Below, piece by piece: positions 1 to 7,960 of a DNA stretch of 64,000 nt. The notes below the pieces were generated by a model, which worked only from the letters and a program-made list of their open reading frames with translations, had not been told where the DNA came from and did no database searches. Position numbers and translations under genes: made by a program. Each line of letters opens with the position of its first letter. Position 1 is the first letter of the stretch. The DNA is from CAZAYP01 sp964489425 [NCBI: uncultured Verrucomicrobiota bacterium] (GTDB lineage Bacteria; Verrucomicrobiota; Kiritimatiellia; RZYC01), in assembly GCA_964489425.1 (NCBI GenBank), contig CAZAYP010000010.1:28627-92626 (forward strand), given 5' to 3'.

Positions 1-414
1 GTCTTTGCCACCCTGCACACCACCGGGTCGGCGCGCACCGTGGACCGCATCGTGGATGCGTTCCCCACCAACCAGCAGGCCCAGATCCAGACCCAGCTGG
101 CCTCGAGCATCGTGGCGGTGATCTCGCAGCTGCTGCTCTCGCGCGCGGACCAGCCGGGCCGGGTGGCGGCCTTCGAGATCATGCTGGCCACCCCCTCGAT
201 CCGCGCCCTGATCCGCGAAAAGAAGACGTACCGGATCACCTCGGATATCCAGACCGGCGGCAAGTTCGGCATGAAGACGCTGGACGCCCACCTGATCGAG
301 CTCTACCTCCGGCGGTTGATCAGCTACGAGGACCTGATCACCAAGGCCCAGGACGCCGAGGAGGTGCGCGCCAGTCTCGAAAGCCTCAAGAAGAAAGAAG
401 CGGAAGAGCAATGA
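1..414 (+). CDS. pilT: PilT-type pilus retraction ATPase, C-terminal part (5' end outside window)
   Basis: The 137 visible codons are the C-terminal end of a type IV pilus retraction ATPase, a cytoplasmic hexameric motor that drives pilus disassembly. The reading frame is open from base 1. It contains the His-box stretch [17 protein letters not shown] and, near residues 69-79, [11 protein letters not shown], which matches the AIRNLIRE signature that separates PilT/PilU from the assembly ATPases. The Walker boxes lie outside the window. The TGA stop overlaps the ATG of the next gene (ATGA), so the two ATPases are probably translationally coupled. PilT and PilU cannot be told apart from this fragment. 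Confidence 0.85.
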   Translation, partial: VFATLHTTGSARTVDRIVDAFPTNQQAQIQTQLASSIVAVISQLLLSRADQPGRVAAFEIMLATPSIRALIREKKTYRITSDIQTGGKFGMKTLDAHLIELYLRRLISYEDLITKAQDAEEVRASLESLKKKEAEEQ

Positions 415-2123
415 GAGCCGACGAATATCACGATCCCTACCTCCAGTACGTGCTGGGCGCGGGCCGGCTCAACACGGAGCAAGCCGAGGAAATCATCGAC
501 GAGCACGAGCGCACCGGCCGCCCCATCCGCCAGGTGCTCCTGGACATGAGCGTCGCCACCGGCGACGAGCTGCTCGACGTGGTGGCGGCGCAGATGGGCG
601 GCCAGATCGTGGACCTGGCCGAGCAGGAGATCGCGCCCGAGATGATCAAGCTGGTCCCCGGCAGCGTCGCGCGGCTCTACAACGTGCTGCCGATCGCCGA
701 TGACGGCCAGACCATCACCCTGGCCACCTACGACGTGCTCAGCCCGCAGACCGTGGACGAGCTGGGCTTCGTGCTCTCCCGCATGGTCAGCTTTGCCGCC
801 GCCCGCGAGGACGACATCAAATCCCGCCTGCAATACCATTACGGCAGCGAGAACGACTCGGTCGGCGACATGCTCACCGCCCTGGGCGCCGAGCTGGAGG
901 ACGCCGGCGAGATCATGGACCTGGGCGAGAAGCAGGAGTCGCTCGAGGATATCGAGCACGCGGCCAACCTGGCGCCGGTGGTCAAGTTCGTGAACCTGGT
1001 GCTGTACCAGGCCGTCAAGGACCGCGCGTCGGACATCCACTTCGAGCCGTTCGAGAACGAGTTCAAGATCCGCTACCGGGTGGACGGCGCGCTCTACGAG
1101 ATGGCCCCGCCGCCCAAGCACCTGGCCCTGCCGGTGACCTCGCGCATCAAGGTTATCGCCGGCCTGAACATCGCCGAGCGCCGCATCCCCCAGGACGGCC
1201 GCATCCAGCTCAACATCGGCGACAAGCTGATCGATTTCCGCGTGTCGACCCTGCCCACCCAGTTCGGCGAGAGCGTGGTGCTCCGCATCCTGGACCGCAG
1301 CAACGTGCAACTGGACCTGGACAACCTCGGGATGGCCGAGGATCTCTCGCGCGACTTCCACGACGATATCCAGAAACCCAACGGCATCGTGATCGTCACC
1401 GGGCCGACCGGTTCCGGCAAGACCACGACCCTGTACGCGGCGCTCAACACGCTCAATACCGTGGACAGCAAGCTCCTGACCGCCGAGGACCCGGTCGAGT
1501 ACGACATCGACGGGATCGTCCAGGTGCCGGTCAACGAGGCGATCGGGGTCACCTTCGTGCGCGTGCTGCGCGCCTTCCTGCGCCAGGACCCGGACATCAT
1601 CATGGTGGGGGAAATCCGCGACCTGGAAACCGCCCAGATCGCCATCCAGGCCGCGCTCACCGGCCACCTGGTGTTCAGCACCCTGCACACCAACGACGCC
1701 GCCGGCGCGGTCACGCGGCTGATCGACATGAACGTCGAGCCGTTCCTGATCGCCTCGACCCTCGAGGCGATCCTCGGCCAGCGCCTGATCCGCACCGTCT
1801 GCACCCATTGCCGGACCGCGTACCCGCCCGAGCCGGACGTGGTCCGCTCGCTGGGCCTCACCCCCGAGGTGCTGGGCGACCGCCCGTTCTACTATGGCGC
1901 CGGTTGCTCGCACTGCAGCCAGAACGGCTACCTCGGCCGCAAGGGCATTTACGAGTACCTGCGCATCAAGGATCCCATCCGCGACCTGATCCACGAGCGC
2001 AAGCCGACGCTGGTCATCCGCGACAAGGCCATCGAACTGGGCATGCGCACGATGCGCGAGGACGGCATCCGCTGCATCCTGGACGGGATCACGACCGTGG
2101 AGGAAGTCCTCAAGTACACCTGA
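411..2123 (+). CDS. gspE: GspE/PilB-type secretion or pilus assembly ATPase
   Basis: A 570-residue assembly ATPase that powers type II secretion or type IV pilus extension at the inner membrane. Residues 1-150 form a GspE/PilB N-terminal domain. Walker [11 protein letters not shown] begins near residue 331, the Walker B region IIMVGEIRD lies near 395-404, and a His box HTNDA follows. A Zn-binding tetracysteine is present as C464-x2-C467 and C499-x2-C502. Length is normal for the family. The start overlaps the upstream pilT stop by 4 bp. A platform protein and a pseudopilin follow, so the cluster supplies motor, platform and one pilin. GspE versus PilB is not resolved from sequence alone. Confidence 0.92.
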   Translation: MRADEYHDPYLQYVLGAGRLNTEQAEEIIDEHERTGRPIRQVLLDMSVATGDELLDVVAAQMGGQIVDLAEQEIAPEMIKLVPGSVARLYNVLPIADDGQTITLATYDVLSPQTVDELGFVLSRMVSFAAAREDDIKSRLQYHYGSENDSVGDMLTALGAELEDAGEIMDLGEKQESLEDIEHAANLAPVVKFVNLVLYQAVKDRASDIHFEPFENEFKIRYRVDGALYEMAPPPKHLALPVTSRIKVIAGLNIAERRIPQDGRIQLNIGDKLIDFRVSTLPTQFGESVVLRILDRSNVQLDLDNLGMAEDLSRDFHDDIQKPNGIVIVTGPTGSGKTTTLYAALNTLNTVDSKLLTAEDPVEYDIDGIVQVPVNEAIGVTFVRVLRAFLRQDPDIIMVGEIRDLETAQIAIQAALTGHLVFSTLHTNDAAGAVTRLIDMNVEPFLIASTLEAILGQRLIRTVCTHCRTAYPPEPDVVRSLGLTPEVLGDRPFYYGAGCSHCSQNGYLGRKGIYEYLRIKDPIRDLIHERKPTLVIRDKAIELGMRTMREDGIRCILDGITTVEEVLKYT

Positions 2124-2155
2124 GCGGCCGCCGGCCCACCAAGGGAGACACCACC

Positions 2156-3418
2156 ATGCCCAAGTTCAAATTCACCGCCATGGATGCCAAGGGGAAGGAA
2201 ACCCAGGGGTCCCTCCAGGCCAATGACCAGGCCACCGCCCTGGCCGCCGTGCGCAAGAAAGGCCTGTTCCCCACCAAGGTCGAGGAGGAGGCCGAGGGCA
2301 CCAAGAAAACCGGCGGCCGGAGCGGCAAGAAAAAAGGCGGCATGGAAATCAATCTCCGCATGCCGCGCTTCCTGGTGTGGGTCAACAGCAAGAAGCTGAT
2401 GGAGTTCACCCGGCAGTTGTCGATCCTGATCAACGCCGGCCTGCCGCTGCTGCGCAGCCTGAACGTGATGGTGCGCCAGGAGCGCAACATCGCGCTCAAG
2501 CATGCCATCCAGGAGATCGCCGACTCGATCCAGGCCGGCGCCACCCTGGCCGAGTCGCTGGCCCAGCACCCGCGCATCTTTGACCGCCTCTACGTCAACA
2601 TGGTCAAGGCCGGCGAGATGGGCGGCATCCTGGACCAGATTCTCGACCGCCTCGCGGAATTCATGGAAAAAGCCGAGCGCATCAAGGGCAAGGTGATTTC
2701 CGCCATGGTGTACCCGGTGGTGGTGCTGACGATGGCGCTGGGCATCCTGGCGTTCCTGATGATCGTCATCGTGCCCAAGTTCCAGGACATCTTCAAGGAC
2801 CTGCTGGGCAACGCCGGGCTGCCGCCGCTCACCCAGTTCGTGATGGACTCGAGCACGCTGTTCACCACCCGGGCGCCCTACGCCATCGTCGTCATCGTCG
2901 GGGTCATCGTGCTCTGGAAGCTGGCGCGGCGCACGGCCCAGGGGCGGTACCTGCTCGACAAGTTCAAGCTGCGCCTGCCGATTTTCGGGTCGTTGTCCCG
3001 CAAAACCTCGATCGCCAACTTCGCCCGCACGCTCGGCACCCTGATGAACGCCGGCGTGCCGGTGCTGCAGGCGCTCATGATCGTGCGCGACACTTCACGC
3101 AACGAGGTGCTGGCACGAGCCGTGATGAGCATCCACGACAGCGTCAAGGAAGGTGAAAACATGGCCCCGCCGATCGAGGATTGCGGCGTGTTTCCGCCCA
3201 TGGTCATCAGCATGGTGGAAGTCGGCGAGGAAACCGGCGAACTGCCCAACATGCTGATCAAGGTGGCCAACACCTACGACGAGGAAATTGACAATGCCGT
3301 GGCCGGCATGACCTCCATCATCGAGCCGCTGCTGATCATTTTCCTGGCCTTGATCGTGGGCACGATCGTCATCGCCCTGTTCATGCCCCTGATCACGATC
3401 ATCGGCCGCCTGAGTTGA
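2156..3418 (+). CDS. gspF: GspF/PilC inner-membrane platform protein
   Basis: A 420-residue polytopic platform protein on which the ATPases act. The ATG at 2156 is chosen because AAGGGAGA lies about 8 bases upstream and the protein then begins MPKFKFTAMDAKGKE, the usual GspF/PilC opening. Two T2SSF domains are visible, with hydrophobic segments near residues 180-208, 240-260 and 384-415. A Lys/Gly-rich linker near residues 45-62 precedes the first domain. An open frame continues upstream to 1808, but that part overlaps gspE in another frame and is not coding. The TGA stop overlaps the TTG start of the next gene. Confidence 0.92.
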   Translation: MPKFKFTAMDAKGKETQGSLQANDQATALAAVRKKGLFPTKVEEEAEGTKKTGGRSGKKKGGMEINLRMPRFLVWVNSKKLMEFTRQLSILINAGLPLLRSLNVMVRQERNIALKHAIQEIADSIQAGATLAESLAQHPRIFDRLYVNMVKAGEMGGILDQILDRLAEFMEKAERIKGKVISAMVYPVVVLTMALGILAFLMIVIVPKFQDIFKDLLGNAGLPPLTQFVMDSSTLFTTRAPYAIVVIVGVIVLWKLARRTAQGRYLLDKFKLRLPIFGSLSRKTSIANFARTLGTLMNAGVPVLQALMIVRDTSRNEVLARAVMSIHDSVKEGENMAPPIEDCGVFPPMVISMVEVGEETGELPNMLIKVANTYDEEIDNAVAGMTSIIEPLLIIFLALIVGTIVIALFMPLITIIGRLS

Positions 3419-4023
3419 CCCCGGCCCCCAGTCCCGCCGCCGCCGCCGGCCAACCGCCGCCCGCGCGGCGCGCCGGGTGGCTGCTGTCCTGGCCGGAATG
3501 GGCGGTGCTGGCCGGAGCCCTGGCCATGGCCGCGGCGATCGTCTTCCCAGCCCTGGAGGCGGATCGCCGGCGCCAGCAGCAACTGGCGGCCCGGGCCGAT
3601 ATCCGCGCCCTGCTGGAGGCCGGCAACCAGTTTTTCGAGGAGTACGGCGTCTGGCCCTCCGAACATAGCGGCCAATACGGCGACTTCCGCTACGGGCGGG
3701 GTGACCCCAACCGCTACGTCATGAACCCGCTGCTGGCGCGGGATGGCGCCGGCAACCCGGGGCATGCGATCAACCGCCGCCGGATCGTCTTCCTGGAGGC
3801 GCCCGCCTGGCGCCCGGGTTACTCCGGCATCACCACGGCCGGCGATTTCCTTGACCCCTGGGGGCAACCCTACCAGGTCGTCATGGACACGGACCTGGAC
3901 AACCTGTGCGACATGCGCAACAGCATTTACGGGCTGATCCCCGACTGCGGCATGGCAGTCTGGTCCTGCGGACCGGACCGCGTCTCGGATACCGCCGACG
4001 ACCTGCGCTCCTGGCCGCGGTAG
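3415..4023 (+). CDS. GspG-like pseudopilin with atypical N-terminus
   Basis: A 202-residue protein with one hydrophobic segment (about residues 23-45) followed by a soluble domain. The stretch DPWGQPYQ near residue 147 and the C-terminal CGPDR...DTADD resemble the conserved end of major pseudopilins such as GspG, where this region binds calcium. Position directly after gspF supports the call. The start is a TTG overlapping the gspF stop (TTGA), consistent with translational coupling. A Pro/Ala-rich leader of about 20 residues precedes the membrane segment, and the usual prepilin-peptidase site (G, then FTLIE) is not recognisable. It may be unprocessed or a minor pseudopilin. Confidence 0.72.
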   Translation: MTPAPSPAAAAGQPPPARRAGWLLSWPEWAVLAGALAMAAAIVFPALEADRRRQQQLAARADIRALLEAGNQFFEEYGVWPSEHSGQYGDFRYGRGDPNRYVMNPLLARDGAGNPGHAINRRRIVFLEAPAWRPGYSGITTAGDFLDPWGQPYQVVMDTDLDNLCDMRNSIYGLIPDCGMAVWSCGPDRVSDTADDLRSWPR

Positions 4024-4208
4024 CGACAACGCTGAGCCAACGTCATCGCCGTCGGCTACCGGCCCGAATTGTAGCCACGGGCGTTGACCGCGGCCTGGAT
4101 CTGCCACGCAACTCGCGCATTTCCAATGCGCCCCTGGAGGCATATCATCCAGGGAATGATTTCACGGCCGATGGTTGTACGTTATCGCATGATGGACCAA
4201 GGAACCCG

Positions 4209-4508
4209 ATGACATCACTATTCGCTACGGTTAGCCTGAGTTTTGACGACAAAGCAAAACTGGACCGCGCGGCCCTGGCAGAAGAGCTGCAGACTCTTGG
4301 CCTTGGCCAGCACCTCAAATCGACAGAAGGAGGTCCCGTAGAATTGCCGCAGAACGTGTATGCCGGCCAGATCACGGGCCCGGACCGGCTGGCCATCCAC
4401 CGCTCTTTACACCACGGATTGAACGCGATTCTTAAGAAACTTTCGCTCCACGGCCGATTCTTTATCGAGACCTCGGTCGACCAGGACTGGAGTTGCTGCT
4501 TTTTCTAA
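4209..4508 (+). CDS. Small hypothetical protein (99 aa)
   Basis: I do not recognise this family. The ATG at 4209 follows CCAAGGAACCCG, a weak ribosome-binding site. The product is soluble, without signal peptide or membrane segment, and ends DQDWSCCFF with a vicinal Cys pair. The frame stays open upstream to 3906, but that part overlaps the pseudopilin gene. The 185 bases before the start hold no other gene that I can see. It could be a small accessory gene or a chance frame. Confidence 0.45.
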   Translation: MTSLFATVSLSFDDKAKLDRAALAEELQTLGLGQHLKSTEGGPVELPQNVYAGQITGPDRLAIHRSLHHGLNAILKKLSLHGRFFIETSVDQDWSCCFF

Positions 4509-4598
4509 AAGATAATGAAGCCGGCCATGCAACACCGCGCGCTTGTGCACCATGGCAGGTTGAGCTATCGTAACCTGATAAAGGAGGAGGTATTATCC

Positions 4599-5006
4599 AT
4601 GAGCAAGTTTATTCCCGCCGCCCTGCTGGCCCTGTCCGTCCTGATCATCCCGGTGACCGCCCAAGTTCGTGACGATCTGAATTTACCATTTGAGAACGAT
4701 TCCGAGGTGCTCGGCACTTGGGAAAGCGTTGATTTTGTGACCCAGCCCGGCGACTTTGTGCCCGGGAAAAAGCAATTCTCTGAAGAGCTTTACCTGAAAA
4801 AATTAACCTTTCTCAACGATGGCAAAACCACCGATGACTGGTGGACATGGACCAAGGGTGTCCTGATTCACAAGGACGACCAAACCGCCAGCCGCTATGA
4901 AATCCGCACCATCCAAGGCACGCAATACCTGTTCGTGGAATGGAAGGCTGGCGAATACATGGCCCAAGGGACGCCCCCAGAATACTACGTGCTGAAGAAG
5001 AAGTAG
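4599..5006 (+). CDS. Small secreted protein resembling the C-terminal domain of BlaR1-like proteins
   Basis: A 135-residue protein with a Sec signal peptide (MSKFIPAALLALSVLIIPVTA) and a compact domain rich in Trp and Tyr. The pattern EVLGTWESVDFV ... KKLTFLNDGKT ... WTKGVL ... YEIRTIQGTQYLFVEWKAG resembles a repeat-like domain I know from the C-termini of some M56/BlaR1-type membrane proteins. That similarity is from memory, and here the domain stands alone. The ATG at 4599 has a strong AAGGAGGAGG about 8 bases upstream. Function is unknown; a periplasmic ligand-binding role is possible. Confidence 0.65.
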   Translation: MSKFIPAALLALSVLIIPVTAQVRDDLNLPFENDSEVLGTWESVDFVTQPGDFVPGKKQFSEELYLKKLTFLNDGKTTDDWWTWTKGVLIHKDDQTASRYEIRTIQGTQYLFVEWKAGEYMAQGTPPEYYVLKKK

Positions 5007-5023
5007 GCCGCCACGGCCACCGG

Positions 5024-5124
5024 GATGGGCTTTTCCAATGATTGGAAAACAAGGCCCGATTTTTTCCAATGTTTGGAAAACCGCCGCCCATATTTTCCAA
5101 TGTTTGGAAAAAGTGTCCGGCGGC
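5024..5124. repeat. Triple-palindrome element, copy A
   Basis: Three 19-bp palindromes of the form TTTTCCAATGTTTGGAAAA lie at 5031-5049, 5062-5080 and 5093-5111, starting exactly 31 bp apart; the first has an ATT centre. The two 12-bp spacers differ from each other, and flanks GATGGG and AGTGTCCGGCGGC are shared with copy B at 5921-6021. A 31-bp period is about three helical turns, so the sites face the same side of the DNA. The element ends about 30 bp before the promoter of the toxin-antitoxin pair. It looks like a protein-binding array, not a CRISPR or a terminator. Confidence 0.85.
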
Positions 5125-5155
5125 CGGACTTGAGACGCGAACGCCCAATACCGCC

Positions 5156-5195
5156 TTGACGCCCAACCCACCTTGGCGTACGTTATCCCGTACGC
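5156..5195 (+). promoter_or_regulatory. Promoter and operator of the toxin-antitoxin pair
   Basis: TTGACG at 5156-5161 is a good -35. A perfect inverted repeat, GCGTACG-TTATCC-CGTACGC (5176-5195), covers the expected -10 region. Antitoxins of the YefM/Phd family repress their own promoters through palindromes placed like this, so autoregulation is the likely role. The -10 itself is weak and overlaps the palindrome centre. Confidence 0.6.
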
Positions 5196-5210
5196 AATGG
5201 AGGATGCACG

Positions 5211-5453
5211 ATGACCAGCATAACCGCCACTAAAGCACGCAAACACTTGTACGGCCTGTTGGACGATGTGGCCGCCTCCCACGAACCGGTGCAGATTGCC
5301 GGCAAACGCCATTCCGCCGTCCTGGTCGCCGAGGAGGACTGGCGCGCCATCCAGGAGACGTTGCATCTCACCAGCGTGCCCGGCATGCGGGATGCCATTC
5401 TCAAGGGGCTGAAAACGCCGGTCAACAAGTGCGCCAGGGAACTGGATTGGTGA
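5211..5453 (+). CDS. YefM/Phd-family antitoxin
   Basis: An 80-residue antitoxin. Residues 1-50 match the Phd/YefM DNA-binding fold (ITATKARKHLYGLLDDVA, then EPVQIAGKRHSAVLVAEEDW). The C-terminal 30 residues are the part expected to wrap the toxin. The ATG has GGAGG about 8 bases upstream. The gene lies behind a palindromic operator and overlaps the toxin gene by 4 bp (GTGA), the usual arrangement for coupled antitoxin and toxin synthesis. Confidence 0.9.
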   Translation: MTSITATKARKHLYGLLDDVAASHEPVQIAGKRHSAVLVAEEDWRAIQETLHLTSVPGMRDAILKGLKTPVNKCARELDW

Positions 5454-5713
5454 CTTGGACGCTGGTCTACACGAAGCAGGCCCAGCGGGACGCGAAGAAG
5501 CTCGCCCGCTCCGGGCTGAAGCCCCAAGCGCAAAGGCTCCTTGATCTCCTGGCCCAAAACCCCTACCAGACGCCGCCCCCCTTCGAGAAACTGGTCGGCG
5601 ATCTGGCTGGCGCCTGTTCCCGCAGGATCAACATCCAGCACCGGTTGGTCTACCAGGTGCTGGACGACATCCACACGGTGAAGGTCCTCCGGATGTGGAC
5701 GCACTACGAGTGA
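5450..5713 (+). CDS. YoeB/Txe-family mRNA-cleaving toxin
   Basis: An 87-residue ribosome-dependent endoribonuclease of the YoeB/Txe family. The GTG at 5450 is chosen because it overlaps the antitoxin TGA and gives MTWTLVYTKQAQRDAKKL, the usual YoeB opening. The core RRINIQHRLVYQVLDD carries the catalytic-type Arg, and the C-terminus MWTHYE carries the conserved His just before the end, matching the HY ending of YoeB. Family length is 84-88 residues, so the gene appears intact. A 201-bp element begins directly after its stop codon. Confidence 0.9.
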   Translation: MTWTLVYTKQAQRDAKKLARSGLKPQAQRLLDLLAQNPYQTPPPFEKLVGDLAGACSRRINIQHRLVYQVLDDIHTVKVLRMWTHYE

Positions 5714-5914
5714 TACCATTTTCGCATGAGAACAAGCATACAAGCTCCCCTCCTTTGCAAGGAGGGGTGGCCGCAGGCCGGGGTGGTTGTGGATGGTCCG
5801 CGCCCCAATATCACGGTGGGTGGAACCCGGAACAACCGCCCCACCCTTCGGGTCCCCCCCGCCTTGAAAAGGCGGGGAGCCCAGATACGTACCGATCCTC
5901 ATGCGGAAATGGTA
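5714..5914 (+). mobile_element. 201-bp MITE-like element, copy 1
   Basis: The element begins TACCATTTTCGCATGAG and ends CTCATGCGGAAATGGTA, terminal inverted repeats with one mismatch. TGA stands directly on both sides (5711-5713 and 5915-5917), consistent with a 3-bp target duplication; the left TGA is the toxin stop codon. Inside are two 9-bp-stem hairpins, CCCCTCCTT-TGC-AAGGAGGGG and CCCCGCCTT-GAA-AAGGCGGGG. It has no convincing coding capacity. A second copy at 47659-47859, inverted in the window, differs at only four positions by eye. Confidence 0.8.
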
Positions 5915-5920
5915 TGAGGC

Positions 5921-6021
5921 GATGGGGTTTTCCAATGTTTGGAAAACGAGGCCCGATTTTTTCCAATGTTTGGAAAACCGCCGCCGAAATTTTCCAATGT
6001 TTGGAAAAAGTGTCCGGCGGC
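5921..6021. repeat. Triple-palindrome element, copy B
   Basis: Three identical 19-bp palindromes TTTTCCAATGTTTGGAAAA lie at 5928-5946, 5959-5977 and 5990-6008, again with exact 31-bp phasing. The spacers match copy A closely in the first (AGGCCCGATT core) and partly in the second (CCGCCGCC start). The copy begins a few bases after the MITE-like element and sits upstream of the substrate-binding/OmpA gene at 6134. From its end to 6133, a candidate -35 TTGACT at 6073-6078 and a weak TAATGC near 6098 are the only other signals seen. Confidence 0.85.
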
Positions 6022-6133
6022 TGGCCATGCGCCATGGCGGACCGTCCGGCCCTTGCCGGGGGGTAAAATCGCTTGACTTGCCCGCGCTGGAGGCTGCTAA
6101 TGCGGGTAGGTTCAACAAGAAGGGAGATATCCA

Positions 6134-7960
6134 ATGATCAGGAAAATGCTGGTGGGGCTGGGCGTGGTGATGCTCGCGGGCGCGGCCCAGGCGGAATCGT
6201 TCAAGGATACGCTGGGCGCGGTCCGGGTGGGCGAGGTAAAGCAGCTCGATCCGCTGCAGGTCCCGTTCATCACCTGGGGCGGCGACATGGCCACGTTCTA
6301 TGCCAACGGCGGCCTGAAAACCAAGCCCGGCACGATCTTTGCCAAGCAGGGGCTGAACCTCCAGCTGACACCGGGCGATAACTTCAGCCAGCAGGTCAAG
6401 GATTACCTGGCCGGCAAGAGCCCGTTCCTGCGCGGCACCTTCCACATGATCGGCATGGCGTCCGAGGCGATTGGGGCGGACCCGCGCACCAAGGGCGTGG
6501 TGTTCCTGCAGATGACCTGGTCGGCCGGCGACCATTGCGTGGCGCGCAGCCACATCAAGACGGTCAAGGACCTGAAAGGCGCCACCGTGGTGCTGCAGAA
6601 GGGCGGGCCGCACGTGGGCCTGCTGGACGACATCCTGAAGACCGCCCAGCTCTCGTGGAACGACATCAAGGTCATCTGGGCAGACGACCTGACCGCCACG
6701 CCCGCCAGCCCGGCGGAAATCTTCCGCAAGAACCCCAACGCGGACGTATGCTTCGTGATCTCGCCGGACATGATCAGCCTGACCGGCGGCCTGACGGAAA
6801 CCGGCAGCGGCGCCGAAGGCACGGTCAAGGGCGCGCGGGTGCTGGTTTCGACCGCGGAACTGTCGCGCTCGATTGCGGACGTATACGTGTGCCGCAAGGA
6901 TTTCTATGACCAGCACCGCGACCTGGTCACCAAGTTCGCGGCCGGCTACCTCAAGGCCTGCGAGGAAGTCATCGACCTCAAGAAACAGTACGAGGCCAAG
7001 GGCAGCACCGCGTACATGGACCTGCTCAAGCTCACCCAGGGCATCTACGGCAAGGACGTGATCCCCACCCTTGAAGAAGATGCCCACGGCCTGCTGTGCG
7101 ACTGCACTTTTGTGGGCTACCCGGGCAACGTGGCGTTCTTTACCCAGGCCAACAACCTGCACGGGTTCGAGGCGTTCCAGAAAAGCGCGCTCGACCTCGC
7201 CGTGCAGCAGGGTTACGCGGCGATCCGCGCCGGCCTGATCCCGTCCTCGCTGGACTGGAACGCGGCCGCGTTCCGCGACTACCTGGGCAAGACCGACACG
7301 GTCAAGACCGACCGGTTCCGCGCCGAGGCGGTGCTGGAGGAGATCGAGCAGCTCAGCACCGGCGGCGGGCTGGACGACCGCACGATCTACGAGTTCACCA
7401 TCCATTTCCAGCCCAACCAGAAGGAGTTCAGCGTCGAACAGTACGGGCCGGAATTCAAGCGGGTGATCGAGCTGGCCGACAAGTACGGCAACGCGGTGAT
7501 CGCGGTGCGCGGCCACGCGGACCCCACCAAGACCCTCATGGAACTGGTCAAGGCCGGCATGCAGAAAGGCGTGCTCAAGCGTTCGGGCGCGCAAGGCAAT
7601 TACTCGTACGCGCTCAATGGCCGGCCCTTCGATATCGAGGCCCTGGAGGCGGTCACCAAGATGATCGAGGTCGGCGCGTTCGATGGCGTGGCGGAGTACA
7701 ACCCGCGCGAGACCATGCAGGCGGCGCTGAACCTGTCGCGCCAGCGGGCGGAGCAGGTGCGCCAGGCGATCATCGTCTATGCCGGCCAGAGCAGCACGGC
7801 TTTGGACCAGAGCCAGATCCAGCCGCTGGGCGTCGGCATCCGCGAGCCGTTCATTGCCAAGCCCCGCAACATGGCCGAGGCGGAGCAGAACATGCGGGTC
7901 GAGTTCCGCCTGCTGCGCGTGTCGCCAGAAGCCGCCACCGAATCGGACTTTGACTTCTAA
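6134..7960 (+). CDS. Periplasmic substrate-binding protein fused to an OmpA-like domain
   Basis: A 608-residue exported fusion. A signal peptide (MIRKMLVGLGVVMLAGAAQA) precedes a type 2 periplasmic-binding domain (about residues 25-405) of the nitrate/sulfonate/NMT1 kind. An OmpA-like peptidoglycan-binding domain follows (about 417-595): a strand near FTIHFQPNQKEF, VIAVRGHADP, then LSRQRAEQVRQAI, the usual Arg-containing helix. About 60 extra residues split the OmpA domain between these motifs. A good AAGGGAGA site lies before the ATG. No ABC permease or ATPase is adjacent, so the binding domain may sense rather than feed a transporter. The stop shares one base with the next ATG (TAATG). Confidence 0.8.
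   Translation: MIRKMLVGLGVVMLAGAAQAESFKDTLGAVRVGEVKQLDPLQVPFITWGGDMATFYANGGLKTKPGTIFAKQGLNLQLTPGDNFSQQVKDYLAGKSPFLRGTFHMIGMASEAIGADPRTKGVVFLQMTWSAGDHCVARSHIKTVKDLKGATVVLQKGGPHVGLLDDILKTAQLSWNDIKVIWADDLTATPASPAEIFRKNPNADVCFVISPDMISLTGGLTETGSGAEGTVKGARVLVSTAELSRSIADVYVCRKDFYDQHRDLVTKFAAGYLKACEEVIDLKKQYEAKGSTAYMDLLKLTQGIYGKDVIPTLEEDAHGLLCDCTFVGYPGNVAFFTQANNLHGFEAFQKSALDLAVQQGYAAIRAGLIPSSLDWNAAAFRDYLGKTDTVKTDRFRAEAVLEEIEQLSTGGGLDDRTIYEFTIHFQPNQKEFSVEQYGPEFKRVIELADKYGNAVIAVRGHADPTKTLMELVKAGMQKGVLKRSGAQGNYSYALNGRPFDIEALEAVTKMIEVGAFDGVAEYNPRETMQAALNLSRQRAEQVRQAIIVYAGQSSTALDQSQIQPLGVGIREPFIAKPRNMAEAEQNMRVEFRLLRVSPEAATESDFDF

Noticed and set aside
5031-6008. CRISPR array
   Set aside because: The repeats are only 19 bp and palindromic, spacers are 12 bp, there are three units per group, spacers are conserved between groups and no cas gene is present.
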